Below, piece after piece: positions 8,843-16,490 of a DNA stretch of 38,615 nucleotides. Position 1 is the stretch's first letter; the number at the start of each line of letters is the position of its first letter. A model generated the notes under the pieces. That model saw nothing but the letters and a program-made list of their open reading frames with translations. It was not told the DNA's origin and did not search any database. Made by a program: the position numbers and the translations under genes. The stretch is from an uncultured Clostridia bacterium (GTDB lineage Bacteria; Bacillota; Clostridia; Christensenellales; Borkfalkiaceae): contig CALVZL010000013.1 of NCBI GenBank assembly GCA_944372525.1, positions 1-38,615 on the forward strand, read 5' to 3'.

Positions 8843-10366
8843 TCAACCCAGCTTATCATACAGCCGATAAGAAACCGCTTCAAAGACATGTTTCGGCAAT
8901 ATGCTTTCACTCAGATCGAGGTCGGCAATCGTTCGTGCAACTTTGATGATCCGAGAACGGGCTCTTGCAGAAAGCTTCATTTTTTCAAATGCGCCGCGCA
9001 AAATTTCATCGCTTTCCCGATTCAAAACGCAAAATTCAGAAAGCTCGCGCTCTCCCATCTCTGCGTTCGTCTGAATTCCGGACTCCGCAAACCGATTGGT
9101 CTGTACCCGTCGCGCTTTGTTTACCCTCTCCCGCACCTGTTCCGAACTCTCGCCGTATTTGCGGGCGGACAGATCATCGTAACTGATGTTATCGACTTCG
9201 ACCTGCAAATCAATTCGGTCAAGCAGCGGTCCGGAAACTTTTTTCCGATATCTCCTGATCTCGTTCGGAGTACAAGAACAGACAAGGTCGACCGAACCAT
9301 AGTTTCCGCAAGGACAGGGATTCATGCTCGCACAAAGCATGAAACGGGCAGGATAAGTGACGGTACCGCCTGCGCGCGAAACCGTGATTGTTCCATCCTC
9401 AAGCGGCTGACGAAGCGCCTCCAATGTCGACCGCTTATATTCGGGCAGCTCATCCAAAAAGAGCACGCCGCCGTGCGCAAGGGAGATTTCCCCCGGATGT
9501 ACGACGCGGTTTCCTCCGCCGCACATAGAGACGGTGGTAGCCGTATGATGCGGCGTACGGAAAGGACGCTCGGTCACAATCCCTTCCTCTCCGAGTATCC
9601 CGGCAACGGAATGGATTTTTGTGATTTCAAGCGCCTCGGAAAAAAGCAAATCGGGCATAATGGTAGGCAGACATCTTGCAAGCATCGTCTTTCCCGTTCC
9701 CGGAGGCCCGACCATCAGAAGATTGTGTCCGCCGGCAACAGCAATCTCGATCGCGCGCCGCGCAACGGGTTGTCCTTTGACATATTTCAAATCGACAGAG
9801 GAGGTTTCTGGTCTGCAGACCGAAAACCGAGCCGTTTCCAGGGGCGCCATGCGTTCCGTGCCGAGCAGATGTCGCACGACCTGACTCAGCGTACGCGCCG
9901 GATAGATCTCCGCCCCGCCCAAAAAACGCGCTTCCCGTGCATTTGCGCTTGGAATAATAAAGCGCGTAAACCCATGTCCTTTCGCAGAAATGAGAATGGG
10001 CAAAAGACCGTTTAAGGGACGCAGATCACCGTTGAGCGCAAGCTCTCCCAAAAAAACGATATCCTCCACCTGCGCGCCGATCAGCTGCTCGCTCGCCTTG
10101 AGCAAACTGACAGCAATCGCAAGGTCGTAAGCAGCGCCCTCTTTGCGAAGATCGGCAGGTGCAAAATTTACGGTAATCCGATTGACGGGAAAAAGCATTC
10201 CGCTGTTCTTTATGGCAGAACGCACGCGTTCCTTGGATTCCTTGACTGCAGCATCGGGCAACCCAACCATCTCATAAGAGGGAATGCCTTTGTTGACATC
10301 CGTTTCCACTTCAATGGGAACCCCTTCAAGTCCGCACAGCGTATAGCAAACGATCTTTGCGATCAT
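8843..10366 (-). CDS. comM: ComM/YifB-type Mg-chelatase-like AAA+ protein
   Basis: ComM is a hexameric helicase that promotes branch migration during integration of transforming DNA. The protein has 507 residues. Its N-terminal half is the ChlI-like fold (GLPDAAVKESKERVRSAI near residues 35-52), followed by the AAA+ domain with Walker A GPPGTGKT at about 220-227 and Walker B GVLFLDELPEY at about 300-310. The conserved Cys-rich NPCPCGNYG loop follows. The C-terminal helical domain (SARARSRIIKVARTIADL) is typical. It is preceded by GAGGGGG and separated by 35 bp from the large membrane protein upstream. Together with dprA this makes a DNA-uptake/recombination pair, although no competence pilus genes are in the window. 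Confidence 0.95.
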   Translation of the reverse strand: MIAKIVCYTLCGLEGVPIEVETDVNKGIPSYEMVGLPDAAVKESKERVRSAIKNSGMLFPVNRITVNFAPADLRKEGAAYDLAIAVSLLKASEQLIGAQVEDIVFLGELALNGDLRPLNGLLPILISAKGHGFTRFIIPSANAREARFLGGAEIYPARTLSQVVRHLLGTERMAPLETARFSVCRPETSSVDLKYVKGQPVARRAIEIAVAGGHNLLMVGPPGTGKTMLARCLPTIMPDLLFSEALEITKIHSVAGILGEEGIVTERPFRTPHHTATTVSMCGGGNRVVHPGEISLAHGGVLFLDELPEYKRSTLEALRQPLEDGTITVSRAGGTVTYPARFMLCASMNPCPCGNYGSVDLVCSCTPNEIRRYRKKVSGPLLDRIDLQVEVDNISYDDLSARKYGESSEQVRERVNKARRVQTNRFAESGIQTNAEMGERELSEFCVLNRESDEILRGAFEKMKLSARARSRIIKVARTIADLDLSESILPKHVFEAVSYRLYDKLG

Positions 10367-10401
10367 ACTTTTTCCCCCTCAGATTTGTCTAAGCCGTTCT
10401 C

Positions 10402-12474
10402 TTAAAAAATCGCCATGGCGGCGGAAGGCAGCGGAATCGAGAAGGTCACGATCGCAAACAAGACAAACGCGACGATCAGCAAAGCCAGGCAAACCTTTTC
10501 CGCCGCGCGCAAGCCCTTTTCCTTTCCGCAGGCCTTTGCGTCTGCCTCAAGCGTGTGCCAAGAGACCGTTGCGAGCAAAAATGCAAAGAAGTAGCACAGG
10601 AAGACAAACAGTGCTCCGTTTTTCGCCGCAAACGACGTAACGAGGGAAAGAACAAACCCGCCTAACAAGATCAGAAGCATGCGCAGCGAAGTATGTGCCT
10701 GCTTGTCCGTCTGTTTCTTTCTGCAAATATTTGCAATGCGGAAAACGGAGAATACGATCCCAAAGATCCCTGCAAGCGCCGGGATCAACGCAGGGATCAG
10801 ACCCGTTGCGGTCACAGCATAGAAGCTTCCCGTCCCGCTGAACAGCGAATAAAATACGCTCCATGCCGATTGCGAAAGCGGATTTTCACCGGCAAACCCG
10901 CCTGCAAACGCCTTCCACATGAGCGAAAAGACAGAACGGGTGGGAGAATCTGGCTGATCGAATACTTTGACAAAAGAGAAATAGGTCGGCAGCATGGACA
11001 GAACGGAAAGAACCAGCGTTCCCAATACCAGCAGAGAAAAGAACACTGCGGACGCCACCGAATTTTTATAGCGATATTCGCCGAGAACTTCGAGCACCTT
11101 CTTTTTTCCCTCGGAAAGAACAGGTTCCTCCGTCTCTTCCGCCGCCGCTTGAGAGGGCTGCGAACGCTCCTCCGCCTCGGCTTGTTCGATCGCAAGATCG
11201 AGATAGTATCTCCTTGCTTTCCCCTGTCTGACAAGACCTGCAACAAAGAGAGCCGCCACGCCCGCCACAGGAATCACAAACGCGCCGTTGACGCAGATTG
11301 CCGCCGCAGAGAACAGACCGGAAAAGAAAAGCGGGAGCGCGCTTCGGAAATTTGCCGCCTTCATGCCTTCCGCATAGAAACGATAGCAGAAAGAAAGCGA
11401 CAGGATGAAGAAGAAGGCACCGATCATGAGCGGCGTTCCCAAATGCCCGAATACGATCGCCATACCGGAAAACACATACAGGAAAGAAAATACTACGCCC
11501 GCCCGATCGCTGTGAAGCAGCCTTCTGAGGAAGAAGAACCCGGCAATCAGCAACCCAAACGAAGCCAAAAACGGCAAAATGCGCAGCCCGAACGGACTCA
11601 TCCCGAAGATCAGCGTGCCAAGCGTGAGGAGATCCGTTCCTAAGGTGTTATACGTTCCGTCCACATGATAAACATTTCCGCTCGTATAAGCGCTTCCCGC
11701 CCGCACTTCCGCGACAGACATCATGGAGTAAGCTTCCTCTTCCGTAAAGCGGAAAAAAGAAGACTGTGCAGACGAGGGAATATACTGGCTGTCCAAAACC
11801 GCTTCCGCACTCTTGCGCGCGGTTTCCGGCGAACCGTCTTTGCCGTAAGGCAACACGGACGCACTATTGATCTCCGCCGTCAGAAGGACTTGTGTACGAT
11901 CCTCCGCGGCAAGAGAGGTATCTTCGGCCACAAACACGATCTCGTTGATCAAAACATTGCAAGTTCTGGAAGTGAGCTGATAATACGGATAGGTCGAGAC
12001 CCGCCAACCTGCCGTAGAGACGGCAGTGATGTCAAACGCAGTCCAGTTGAACAGCGCATTGGAAACCGCATCGTCTTCCGATGCTTCGCCGAGATTTTGA
12101 AAGACGATCGAGCTGCTCGTCGTCGTTCCCGAAGGGAAAGCAGCCGTGGCACTCGAAGCTCTGCTCAGCCTCAGGGTAGCGGTCGATCCGATTTCGCCGT
12201 AAATCGTCCCGATATTGACATATACCTTTGTCACGTAGAGATTGCTTGCGCTCATATCTTCCGGAGGAGTAACACGGAATACAATCGCCGGATCTTTTGC
12301 GTCTCCACTCTTCTTCGAAGCAAGTTCATAGGAATCACCCGTTGTCCGTACGGTGCCGAGCGTTCCGAGTCCGACAACAAAAAAGGCAAGCGCCAAAATC
12401 CAAAACATACGCAGACATTTGGACGCGCTTTTCCACAGATCAGATACGCCCCTGAACAGATTTTTCTTCATCAT
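10402..12474 (-). CDS. Putative GT-C-fold (PMT/GT39-like) membrane glycosyltransferase with large extracytoplasmic insert
   Basis: I do not recognise a named family member. The 690-residue protein has one N-terminal membrane segment (about 22-40) and then roughly 200 extracytoplasmic residues (45-240) rich in Ser, Thr and beta-type sequence, resembling a jelly-roll or discoidin-like sandwich. FTEEEAYSMMSVAEV (about 243-256) and VYHVDGTYNTLGTDLLTLG (about 268-286) recall the acidic 'DE.Y' and 'HPPLGK' regions of PMT-type GT-C glycosyltransferases. They are followed by GMSPFGLRILP and about eight further membrane segments. A charged cytosolic loop rich in Ala and Glu lies near 418-470. GT-C enzymes use polyprenyl-phosphate sugars outside the membrane; that role is inferred here. 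The ATG at 12474 (or the adjacent one at 12471) follows an AAGG site. It has its own promoter and leads the comM-to-trxA gene train. Confidence 0.55.
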   Translation of the reverse strand: MMKKNLFRGVSDLWKSASKCLRMFWILALAFFVVGLGTLGTVRTTGDSYELASKKSGDAKDPAIVFRVTPPEDMSASNLYVTKVYVNIGTIYGEIGSTATLRLSRASSATAAFPSGTTTSSSIVFQNLGEASEDDAVSNALFNWTAFDITAVSTAGWRVSTYPYYQLTSRTCNVLINEIVFVAEDTSLAAEDRTQVLLTAEINSASVLPYGKDGSPETARKSAEAVLDSQYIPSSAQSSFFRFTEEEAYSMMSVAEVRAGSAYTSGNVYHVDGTYNTLGTDLLTLGTLIFGMSPFGLRILPFLASFGLLIAGFFFLRRLLHSDRAGVVFSFLYVFSGMAIVFGHLGTPLMIGAFFFILSLSFCYRFYAEGMKAANFRSALPLFFSGLFSAAAICVNGAFVIPVAGVAALFVAGLVRQGKARRYYLDLAIEQAEAEERSQPSQAAAEETEEPVLSEGKKKVLEVLGEYRYKNSVASAVFFSLLVLGTLVLSVLSMLPTYFSFVKVFDQPDSPTRSVFSLMWKAFAGGFAGENPLSQSAWSVFYSLFSGTGSFYAVTATGLIPALIPALAGIFGIVFSVFRIANICRKKQTDKQAHTSLRMLLILLGGFVLSLVTSFAAKNGALFVFLCYFFAFLLATVSWHTLEADAKACGKEKGLRAAEKVCLALLIVAFVLFAIVTFSIPLPSAAMAIF

Positions 12475-12510
12475 ACCTTTATCCTTCAAATAACTTTTCC
12501 TTATTATAAT

Positions 12511-12534
12511 GCGACATCGGAATTATAATGTCGC
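12511..12534. repeat. Inverted repeat (GCGACAT/ATGTCGC) in the leader of the GT-C-like gene
   Basis: A 7-bp inverted repeat, GCGACAT at 12511-12517 and ATGTCGC at 12528-12534, lies just downstream of the predicted transcription start and upstream of the ribosome site. It is embedded in two copies of the self-complementary ATTATAAT. It could be a repressor operator or an mRNA hairpin; the sequence does not decide between them. Confidence 0.5.
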
Positions 12535-12546
12535 GATACCTTTCTT

Positions 12547-12575
12547 ATTCTAACCGATATCGAGGAAATTGTAAA
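12547..12575 (-). promoter_or_regulatory. Sigma-A-type promoter of the GT-C-like gene and downstream train
   Basis: On the minus strand TTTACA and TAGAAT are separated by exactly 17 bp. The start site would fall near 12540, giving a leader of about 65 bases that contains the GCGACAT/ATGTCGC repeat. It is the only clear promoter seen ahead of the nine-gene minus-strand train. Confidence 0.7.
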
Positions 12576-12636
12576 CGGATTTTCGGCGATTTTTTGCCTA
12601 AAATATTTTTCCTCCGCCGTTTTTCTGCATTGTAAC

Positions 12637-12667
12637 AAAAAAAGCAGGCCGCCTGTACGACGCTGCT
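12637..12667 (-). terminator. Probable terminator of rplS
   Basis: On the minus strand AGCAG and CTGCT (12663-12667 and 12643-12647) flank a GC-rich loop that can itself pair (CAGG/CCTG), followed directly by a run of seven T. It lies 30-60 bp after the rplS stop and before the promoter of the next gene. The stem is imperfect. Confidence 0.55.
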
Positions 12668-12696
12668 CTCTTTGCCGGGAAAGCATTCGCTTTCTC

Positions 12697-13041
12697 TTAC
12701 TTTTGCTCTTTAATTTTTGCCGCTCTGCCCGTACGTCCTCTGAGATAATAGAGTTTCGCTCTTCTCACCTTGCCCGCGCGCACAAGCGTCACATAGGCAA
12801 TTTTGGGAGAATGAAGAGGAAAACTGCGCTCGACGCCGACACCGAATGAAAGCCGTCTCACTGTAAACGTCTCACGGATTCCGCCGTGCTTCTTGGCAAT
12901 GACGACGCCTTCAAAATTCTGGATCCTTTCCTTGCCGCCCTCGATGATGCGATATCCGACCTTGACGGTATCACCCACTTTGAACTGCGGAACGTTTTCC
13001 TTCAGCCCTTCCTGCTCGATTGCTTCGATCAGTCCTTTCAT
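12697..13041 (-). CDS. rplS: 50S ribosomal protein L19
   Basis: L19 sits at the interface of the ribosomal subunits. The protein is 114 residues long, the standard size, starting [15 protein letters not shown] and containing the conserved [22 protein letters not shown] and [17 protein letters not shown] segments. An in-frame upstream ATG at 13083 lies inside the folded leader and lacks a ribosome site. The ATG at 13041 follows GGAGG by 8 bases and is preferred. In many Firmicutes rplS is co-transcribed with rpsP, rimM and trmD. Here it has its own consensus promoter, a structured leader and a terminator, so it is monocistronic. Confidence 0.98.
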   Translation of the reverse strand: MKGLIEAIEQEGLKENVPQFKVGDTVKVGYRIIEGGKERIQNFEGVVIAKKHGGIRETFTVRRLSFGVGVERSFPLHSPKIAYVTLVRAGKVRRAKLYYLRGRTGRAAKIKEQK

Positions 13042-13064
13042 TGACTTACCTCCGAAAATACCAA

Positions 13065-13129
13065 GATGTTCATTCCCGCTCATGAGATTTGCGGCTCATC
13101 CTCTTGCGACCGCGCGGCAGCGGAACATC
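13065..13129 (-). ncRNA. Structured rplS 5' leader, probable L19 ribosomal-protein leader
   Basis: The RNA between the rplS promoter and its ribosome site can fold into a closed element. GAUGUUC (13129-13123) pairs with GAACAUC (13071-13065). Inside it CGCU pairs with AGCG across a GGAAU internal loop, and AUGAG/CUCAU forms a hairpin. The GAUGUUCCGCUGCC opening, the AGCGGGAAU closing side and the position 24 bases before the start codon agree with my recollection of the Firmicutes L19 leader, an autoregulatory target of L19. The family assignment is from memory and untested; the base pairing is visible directly. Confidence 0.6.
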
Positions 13130-13144
13130 CGAAGTCATTGTTAT

Positions 13145-13173
13145 AGTATAGCCTTTTTTTCTAAAAAAATCAA
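13145..13173 (-). promoter_or_regulatory. rplS promoter
   Basis: On the minus strand TTGATT and TATACT are spaced by 17 bp. The transcript would start near 13138, just ahead of the folded leader at 13129. Confidence 0.8.
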
Positions 13174-13232
13174 CTGTTTTTCACCGACAGGACAGGTTTT
13201 TTTAAATTTTTTTCTCTCCGGACAGTATGATA

Positions 13233-14447
13233 TCAATCTTTCCCATAAATACCCTGCACGGCTGCATATTCATCCTTCCGGATTCGGCTGCGAGAGATCA
13301 GTTTCCCGCTCCGGTCGTAAACAAGGCGATAACTTTCACTTGCGATCCCCTCCCGTTCGCTGCGAATAATCCCTTTTTGTCCCTCGACGTAGAGCGGAGA
13401 AGGCGGAGACGTGCGCGAGATCACAATGCTTTCCGTTTCATAGTGCATCCCATTTTTCTTTCCGTAAAACTCCGCTATCACTTCGCCATCTTCCGCTCTT
13501 GCAAGCAAATAGACCGCGCTGTCAAACGGATTGGAAAAACGCAGATCGTTATCGGATGACACCATGGCATCGAGCGAAGGCGCGGCATACCCCACACTGA
13601 GGGAATGAGGATGGCTTTCCACGACAGAAAGCCCCGCACGAAGCGCCGCACCGAACAAAGTCGTACTCATTTGACATACGCCGCCTCCGATCCCCGGCAC
13701 AAAGTTTCCGTCTGCAATGACAGGAGCCTTTTCAAACCCGTTTTCCTCCGTTCGCTCTCCCACCGCACGATTAAACGAAAACTCTTGATTCGGGAAAAGG
13801 ATTCTTCCGGAAATCCTCTCCGCCGCCAACACGATGTTATGCGAACGCGGAAGATTGGCGGCATCGAACTGCGTCGAACAGCGCGCAAGCAATTCAGTAT
13901 CCTCGCGCAGTTTACGTTCGTCCGTATGCGGCGCATATTCCACTGCAGACAATACGATCTCTCCTCCTCCCCGTTCAATCGCCGCAAGTGCGTCATGCAA
14001 AAGTGCTTGATAGCAACAGAACAACCCGTTTTTTCCCTCCGTATAAACAAAACCCCGCTCGGAAAATTTCATGCTTGCATCGATGCTGTCCCGCGCATAT
14101 TCGGTACACAGGCGAAAAAGCTCTTCTTCCGCGTTGATCCATTCCCAATGAACCCGCGCGGTAAGGCGTTCCCCCGCCCGCGCCGCCCGCAAGACTGATG
14201 GCAAATCATCGGAAAAGTCAAACGAATCGGCCGGTAGCTGACGTTTTCCGTCAGGAGTCCTGATTACCAGCACGGGAGGATCATTTCGAATATGTTCTCT
14301 CACGCACTCCGCCGCTTCTGCATAGCGCATTCCGCCCACCGCAATCCCTTCTATCTCTACGTCGCGCGCAACCCTTCCGCTTCCGCTTGCCGACAAGAAA
14401 AAACTCCCCGCAAGGAGGAGAAGCACACATCCTGTTTTAAAATTCAC
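13233..14447 (-). CDS. VanW-family putative peptidoglycan-associated protein
   Basis: VanW-domain proteins are surface-anchored proteins of Gram-positives whose biochemical role is unclear; many carry a putative peptidoglycan-binding domain (PG_binding_4/YoaR type). The 404-residue protein starts at a GTG (14447) that overlaps the PHP gene stop as GTGA and follows GGAGG by 6 bases. An N-terminal membrane anchor or signal (about 6-22) precedes a middle region consistent with PG_binding_4. The VanW core follows, with RILFPNQEFSFNRAVGERT, GGGVCQMSTTLFGAALRAGL and HPHSLSVGYAAPSLDAMV. No vancomycin-resistance genes are nearby, so VanW here is only a domain name. It is the last gene of the recF operon. 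Confidence 0.88.
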   Translation of the reverse strand: MNFKTGCVLLLLAGSFFLSASGSGRVARDVEIEGIAVGGMRYAEAAECVREHIRNDPPVLVIRTPDGKRQLPADSFDFSDDLPSVLRAARAGERLTARVHWEWINAEEELFRLCTEYARDSIDASMKFSERGFVYTEGKNGLFCCYQALLHDALAAIERGGGEIVLSAVEYAPHTDERKLREDTELLARCSTQFDAANLPRSHNIVLAAERISGRILFPNQEFSFNRAVGERTEENGFEKAPVIADGNFVPGIGGGVCQMSTTLFGAALRAGLSVVESHPHSLSVGYAAPSLDAMVSSDNDLRFSNPFDSAVYLLARAEDGEVIAEFYGKKNGMHYETESIVISRTSPPSPLYVEGQKGIIRSEREGIASESYRLVYDRSGKLISRSRIRKDEYAAVQGIYGKD

Positions 14448-15283
14448 TTCCCGCCTCCGTGAGACGGCACAATTGCATTGAGCAGAGCAGGAGCGGCATA
14501 AAACCGAGGACGTCCGAGGCAATGCACGCCGTCCTCAAGATGAAAATCCGAGCCTCCCGTCTCGTATAGCCCGCGCGCGCGGGCAAACTCGACAAAATAA
14601 TCCGTCTCGACATCAGTGTGCGTTGTATAATGGCATTCTATTCCGTCCAACCCCCGTCTCACCAGTCGCTCCATCAGTTTTTCCCGTGCTTCGGGATTCA
14701 GTTCAATTCGTCCGGGATGCGCCAATACGGCAATTCCCCCCATTTCATGGATGATTGGAATCACTTCTTCCGGCGACGGACGACACAGATCGGAATATGC
14801 AGGACAACCCCGCGCAAAACAGGTACGGTAGAGCTCTCCCGCGTCTTTGCCCAATGCCTCGGCATACGCACGTACGACATGCATGGTATGCAGGGGAGTC
14901 TCCTTGCGGAAATGCCATGCTTCCGCGTCTGCAAGAGTAAGATTCAATCGAAAATATGCGTTTGCTTTTTCGATCATGTCCCGACTGCGAATGAGCGCAC
15001 CCTGCCTGCGCATTTCCAAAAAATCAAAATAGACCGCATTCGCAATACAGCCGTAGCCCAGGACATGTACTTTGCATCCTTCATAGGCAGAGACCTCCCA
15101 GCCCTGAACATAATGCAAGCCATATTTTTCCGCTGCAAACTTTTTTTCTTCCGCATCGCCGAGATTGTCGTGATCAGTGATTGAAATGAGCGAAAGACCT
15201 GCCGCCCGTGCCTTTTCCGCAAGCAGTTCCGGTGTATAAAATCCGTCCGAATAAACGGAATGAATATGAAGGTCCGCTCTCAT
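14444..15283 (-). CDS. PHP-domain phosphoesterase (RNase AM / nucleoside bisphosphate phosphatase-like)
   Basis: PHP phosphoesterases of this type remove phosphate from 3',5'-nucleoside bisphosphates or act as 5'-3' exonucleases on short RNA (E. coli RNase AM/YciV). The 279-residue protein begins MRADLHIHSVYSDG with the metal-binding HxH. ITDHDN, a VHVLGYG segment, AHPGRI and GGSDFH follow, making up a full set of PHP metal ligands. The ATG at 15283 overlaps the recF stop as ATGA, so a longer frame reaching 15370 inside recF is rejected. It overlaps the VanW gene by 4 bp. The coupling to recF is notable but does not by itself show a repair role. Confidence 0.88.
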   Translation of the reverse strand: MRADLHIHSVYSDGFYTPELLAEKARAAGLSLISITDHDNLGDAEEKKFAAEKYGLHYVQGWEVSAYEGCKVHVLGYGCIANAVYFDFLEMRRQGALIRSRDMIEKANAYFRLNLTLADAEAWHFRKETPLHTMHVVRAYAEALGKDAGELYRTCFARGCPAYSDLCRPSPEEVIPIIHEMGGIAVLAHPGRIELNPEAREKLMERLVRRGLDGIECHYTTHTDVETDYFVEFARARGLYETGGSDFHLEDGVHCLGRPRFYAAPALLNAIVPSHGGGK

Positions 15284-16365
15284 GACACGATTTTCCCTCC
15301 GGAAATACGAATCCGATTCATCTTCCTCCCGCTTAAAAGCCGTTCCGCATGGGTACAGGTAAGAATACACTGCAATCCCTCCGTGCGGGAAAGCAATTTT
15401 TTTCTCCGCGGAAGATCGAGCTCACTGAGCACATCGTCCAATACAAGCACAGGCGGTTCTCCGGTAAGGCGGCGAAAAATCTCCACTTCTGCCAGCTTGA
15501 GCGAAAGCGCTGCCGTGCGCGCCTGACCCTGTGACGCGAATCCTCGTGCATCTGCTCCGTCGATCATAATGCGAATATCGTCCCGATGCGGTCCGACCGT
15601 TGTGAATCCCAATCGGATGTCTCGTTCGTAAGAGGCGGCAAGTTCACTGCAAATCTTAAAGGCGATCTCCTCTTCAGACTCCGGATTCTCCCTATCTTCC
15701 CCCAATGCGAGCGTCTCGCCTCCGTCGGTCAGATACCGATGTGTCTCCTCCGCCAAAGGAGAAAGCAAGGCAAGGTATTCCCGCCTGTGGCGTATGATGA
15801 CGGCTGCATAGCGGGCAAACTGTTCGTCCCAGATGGGAAGCGTCTCGAAAATCAATTCCGAATCATGCCCTTTGAGCAAATTATTCCGTTGTTCAAGGAT
15901 CCGGTTGTAGCGAAGCAGCGCCGAAGCATAGCTCTTTGAAGTCTGCGAAATGGAAAGATTGAGAAAACGACGGCGCTCGTCCGGTCCGTCCTGGATCAGG
16001 CGAAGCTCACCGGGAGAAAAAAATACGCTGTTCATGTTGCCCAAAAAATCGGCAGCACGCGTAACCCGAACGCCGTTTACCCGCAGATCCCTTCTGTTTT
16101 CGAAGATCTCCGCTTCCAGCTCCACTTTCCCATAGCGGCTCTCCGCCTCTGCATGAAGCAGAGCGCAGTCCTCTCCCCTGCGAATGAGCTGCCGATCATG
16201 ACGGATCCTGAGCGAAGATCCCGTGCAGAGATAAAATACCGCTTCTGCGCAATTTGTCTTTCCCTGCGCATTTCTGCCGGTGAGCACATTCAGTCCTTCA
16301 AAAAAACAAAATGTCTCGTCTTCATAATTTCTGAAGTTGTGGAGCGTGAGTTTTTTTATGACCAT
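15280..16365 (-). CDS. recF: DNA replication and repair protein RecF
   Basis: RecF is an SMC-like ATPase that with RecOR loads RecA at gapped DNA. The protein has 361 residues. Walker A is GRNAQGKT at about 30-37, the ABC signature is FASQGQART, and Walker B with D-loop is PVLVLDDVLSELD. In most Firmicutes recF lies in dnaA-dnaN-recF-gyrB on the same strand. Here it is on the opposite strand, diverging from dnaA across about 125 bp, and dnaN and gyrB are not next to it. Its stop overlaps the PHP gene start. The ribosome site before the ATG at 16365 is weak. Confidence 0.97.
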   Translation of the reverse strand: MVIKKLTLHNFRNYEDETFCFFEGLNVLTGRNAQGKTNCAEAVFYLCTGSSLRIRHDRQLIRRGEDCALLHAEAESRYGKVELEAEIFENRRDLRVNGVRVTRAADFLGNMNSVFFSPGELRLIQDGPDERRRFLNLSISQTSKSYASALLRYNRILEQRNNLLKGHDSELIFETLPIWDEQFARYAAVIIRHRREYLALLSPLAEETHRYLTDGGETLALGEDRENPESEEEIAFKICSELAASYERDIRLGFTTVGPHRDDIRIMIDGADARGFASQGQARTAALSLKLAEVEIFRRLTGEPPVLVLDDVLSELDLPRRKKLLSRTEGLQCILTCTHAERLLSGRKMNRIRISGGKIVS

Positions 16366-16385
16366 AGGAAATTTTTCCGAAAAAA

Positions 16386-16478
16386 CACTTTCTTTTTGAA
16401 GGATTTTGTACTATAATCAAACTATATTTTCCTGCTTCCGCAATTGATTATAGCAAATTCTACGGAAAATGAAAAGTG
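16386..16478. promoter_or_regulatory. Divergent dnaA/recF control region with mirrored -10 elements
   Basis: CTATAATCAA at 16411-16420 and its exact inverse TTGATTATAG at 16444-16453 each contain a perfect TATAAT, one for each strand. Their outer flanks are also related: CACTTT at 16386-16391 matches AAAGTG at 16473-16478 in mirror image. The two 35-base arms agree at 23 of 35 positions by hand alignment. The plus-strand -10 would drive dnaA with a start near 16424. The minus-strand -10, with a TTTTCA -35 at 17 bp, would drive recF with a start near 16440. Both -35 boxes are weak. Confidence 0.6.
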
Positions 16479-16490
16479 TTTGAGGGGACA

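Noticed and set aside
13233-14447. Vancomycin-resistance gene
   Set aside because: VanW is a domain name from the vanB cluster. No vanA/B ligase, vanH, vanX or two-component genes are nearby and the gene sits in a recF operon.
16366-16490. Replication origin next to dnaA
   Set aside because: The gap is only 125 bp and contains no cluster of TTATCCACA/TTTTCCACA boxes on either strand. Isolated TTTTCCACA matches elsewhere lie inside genes.
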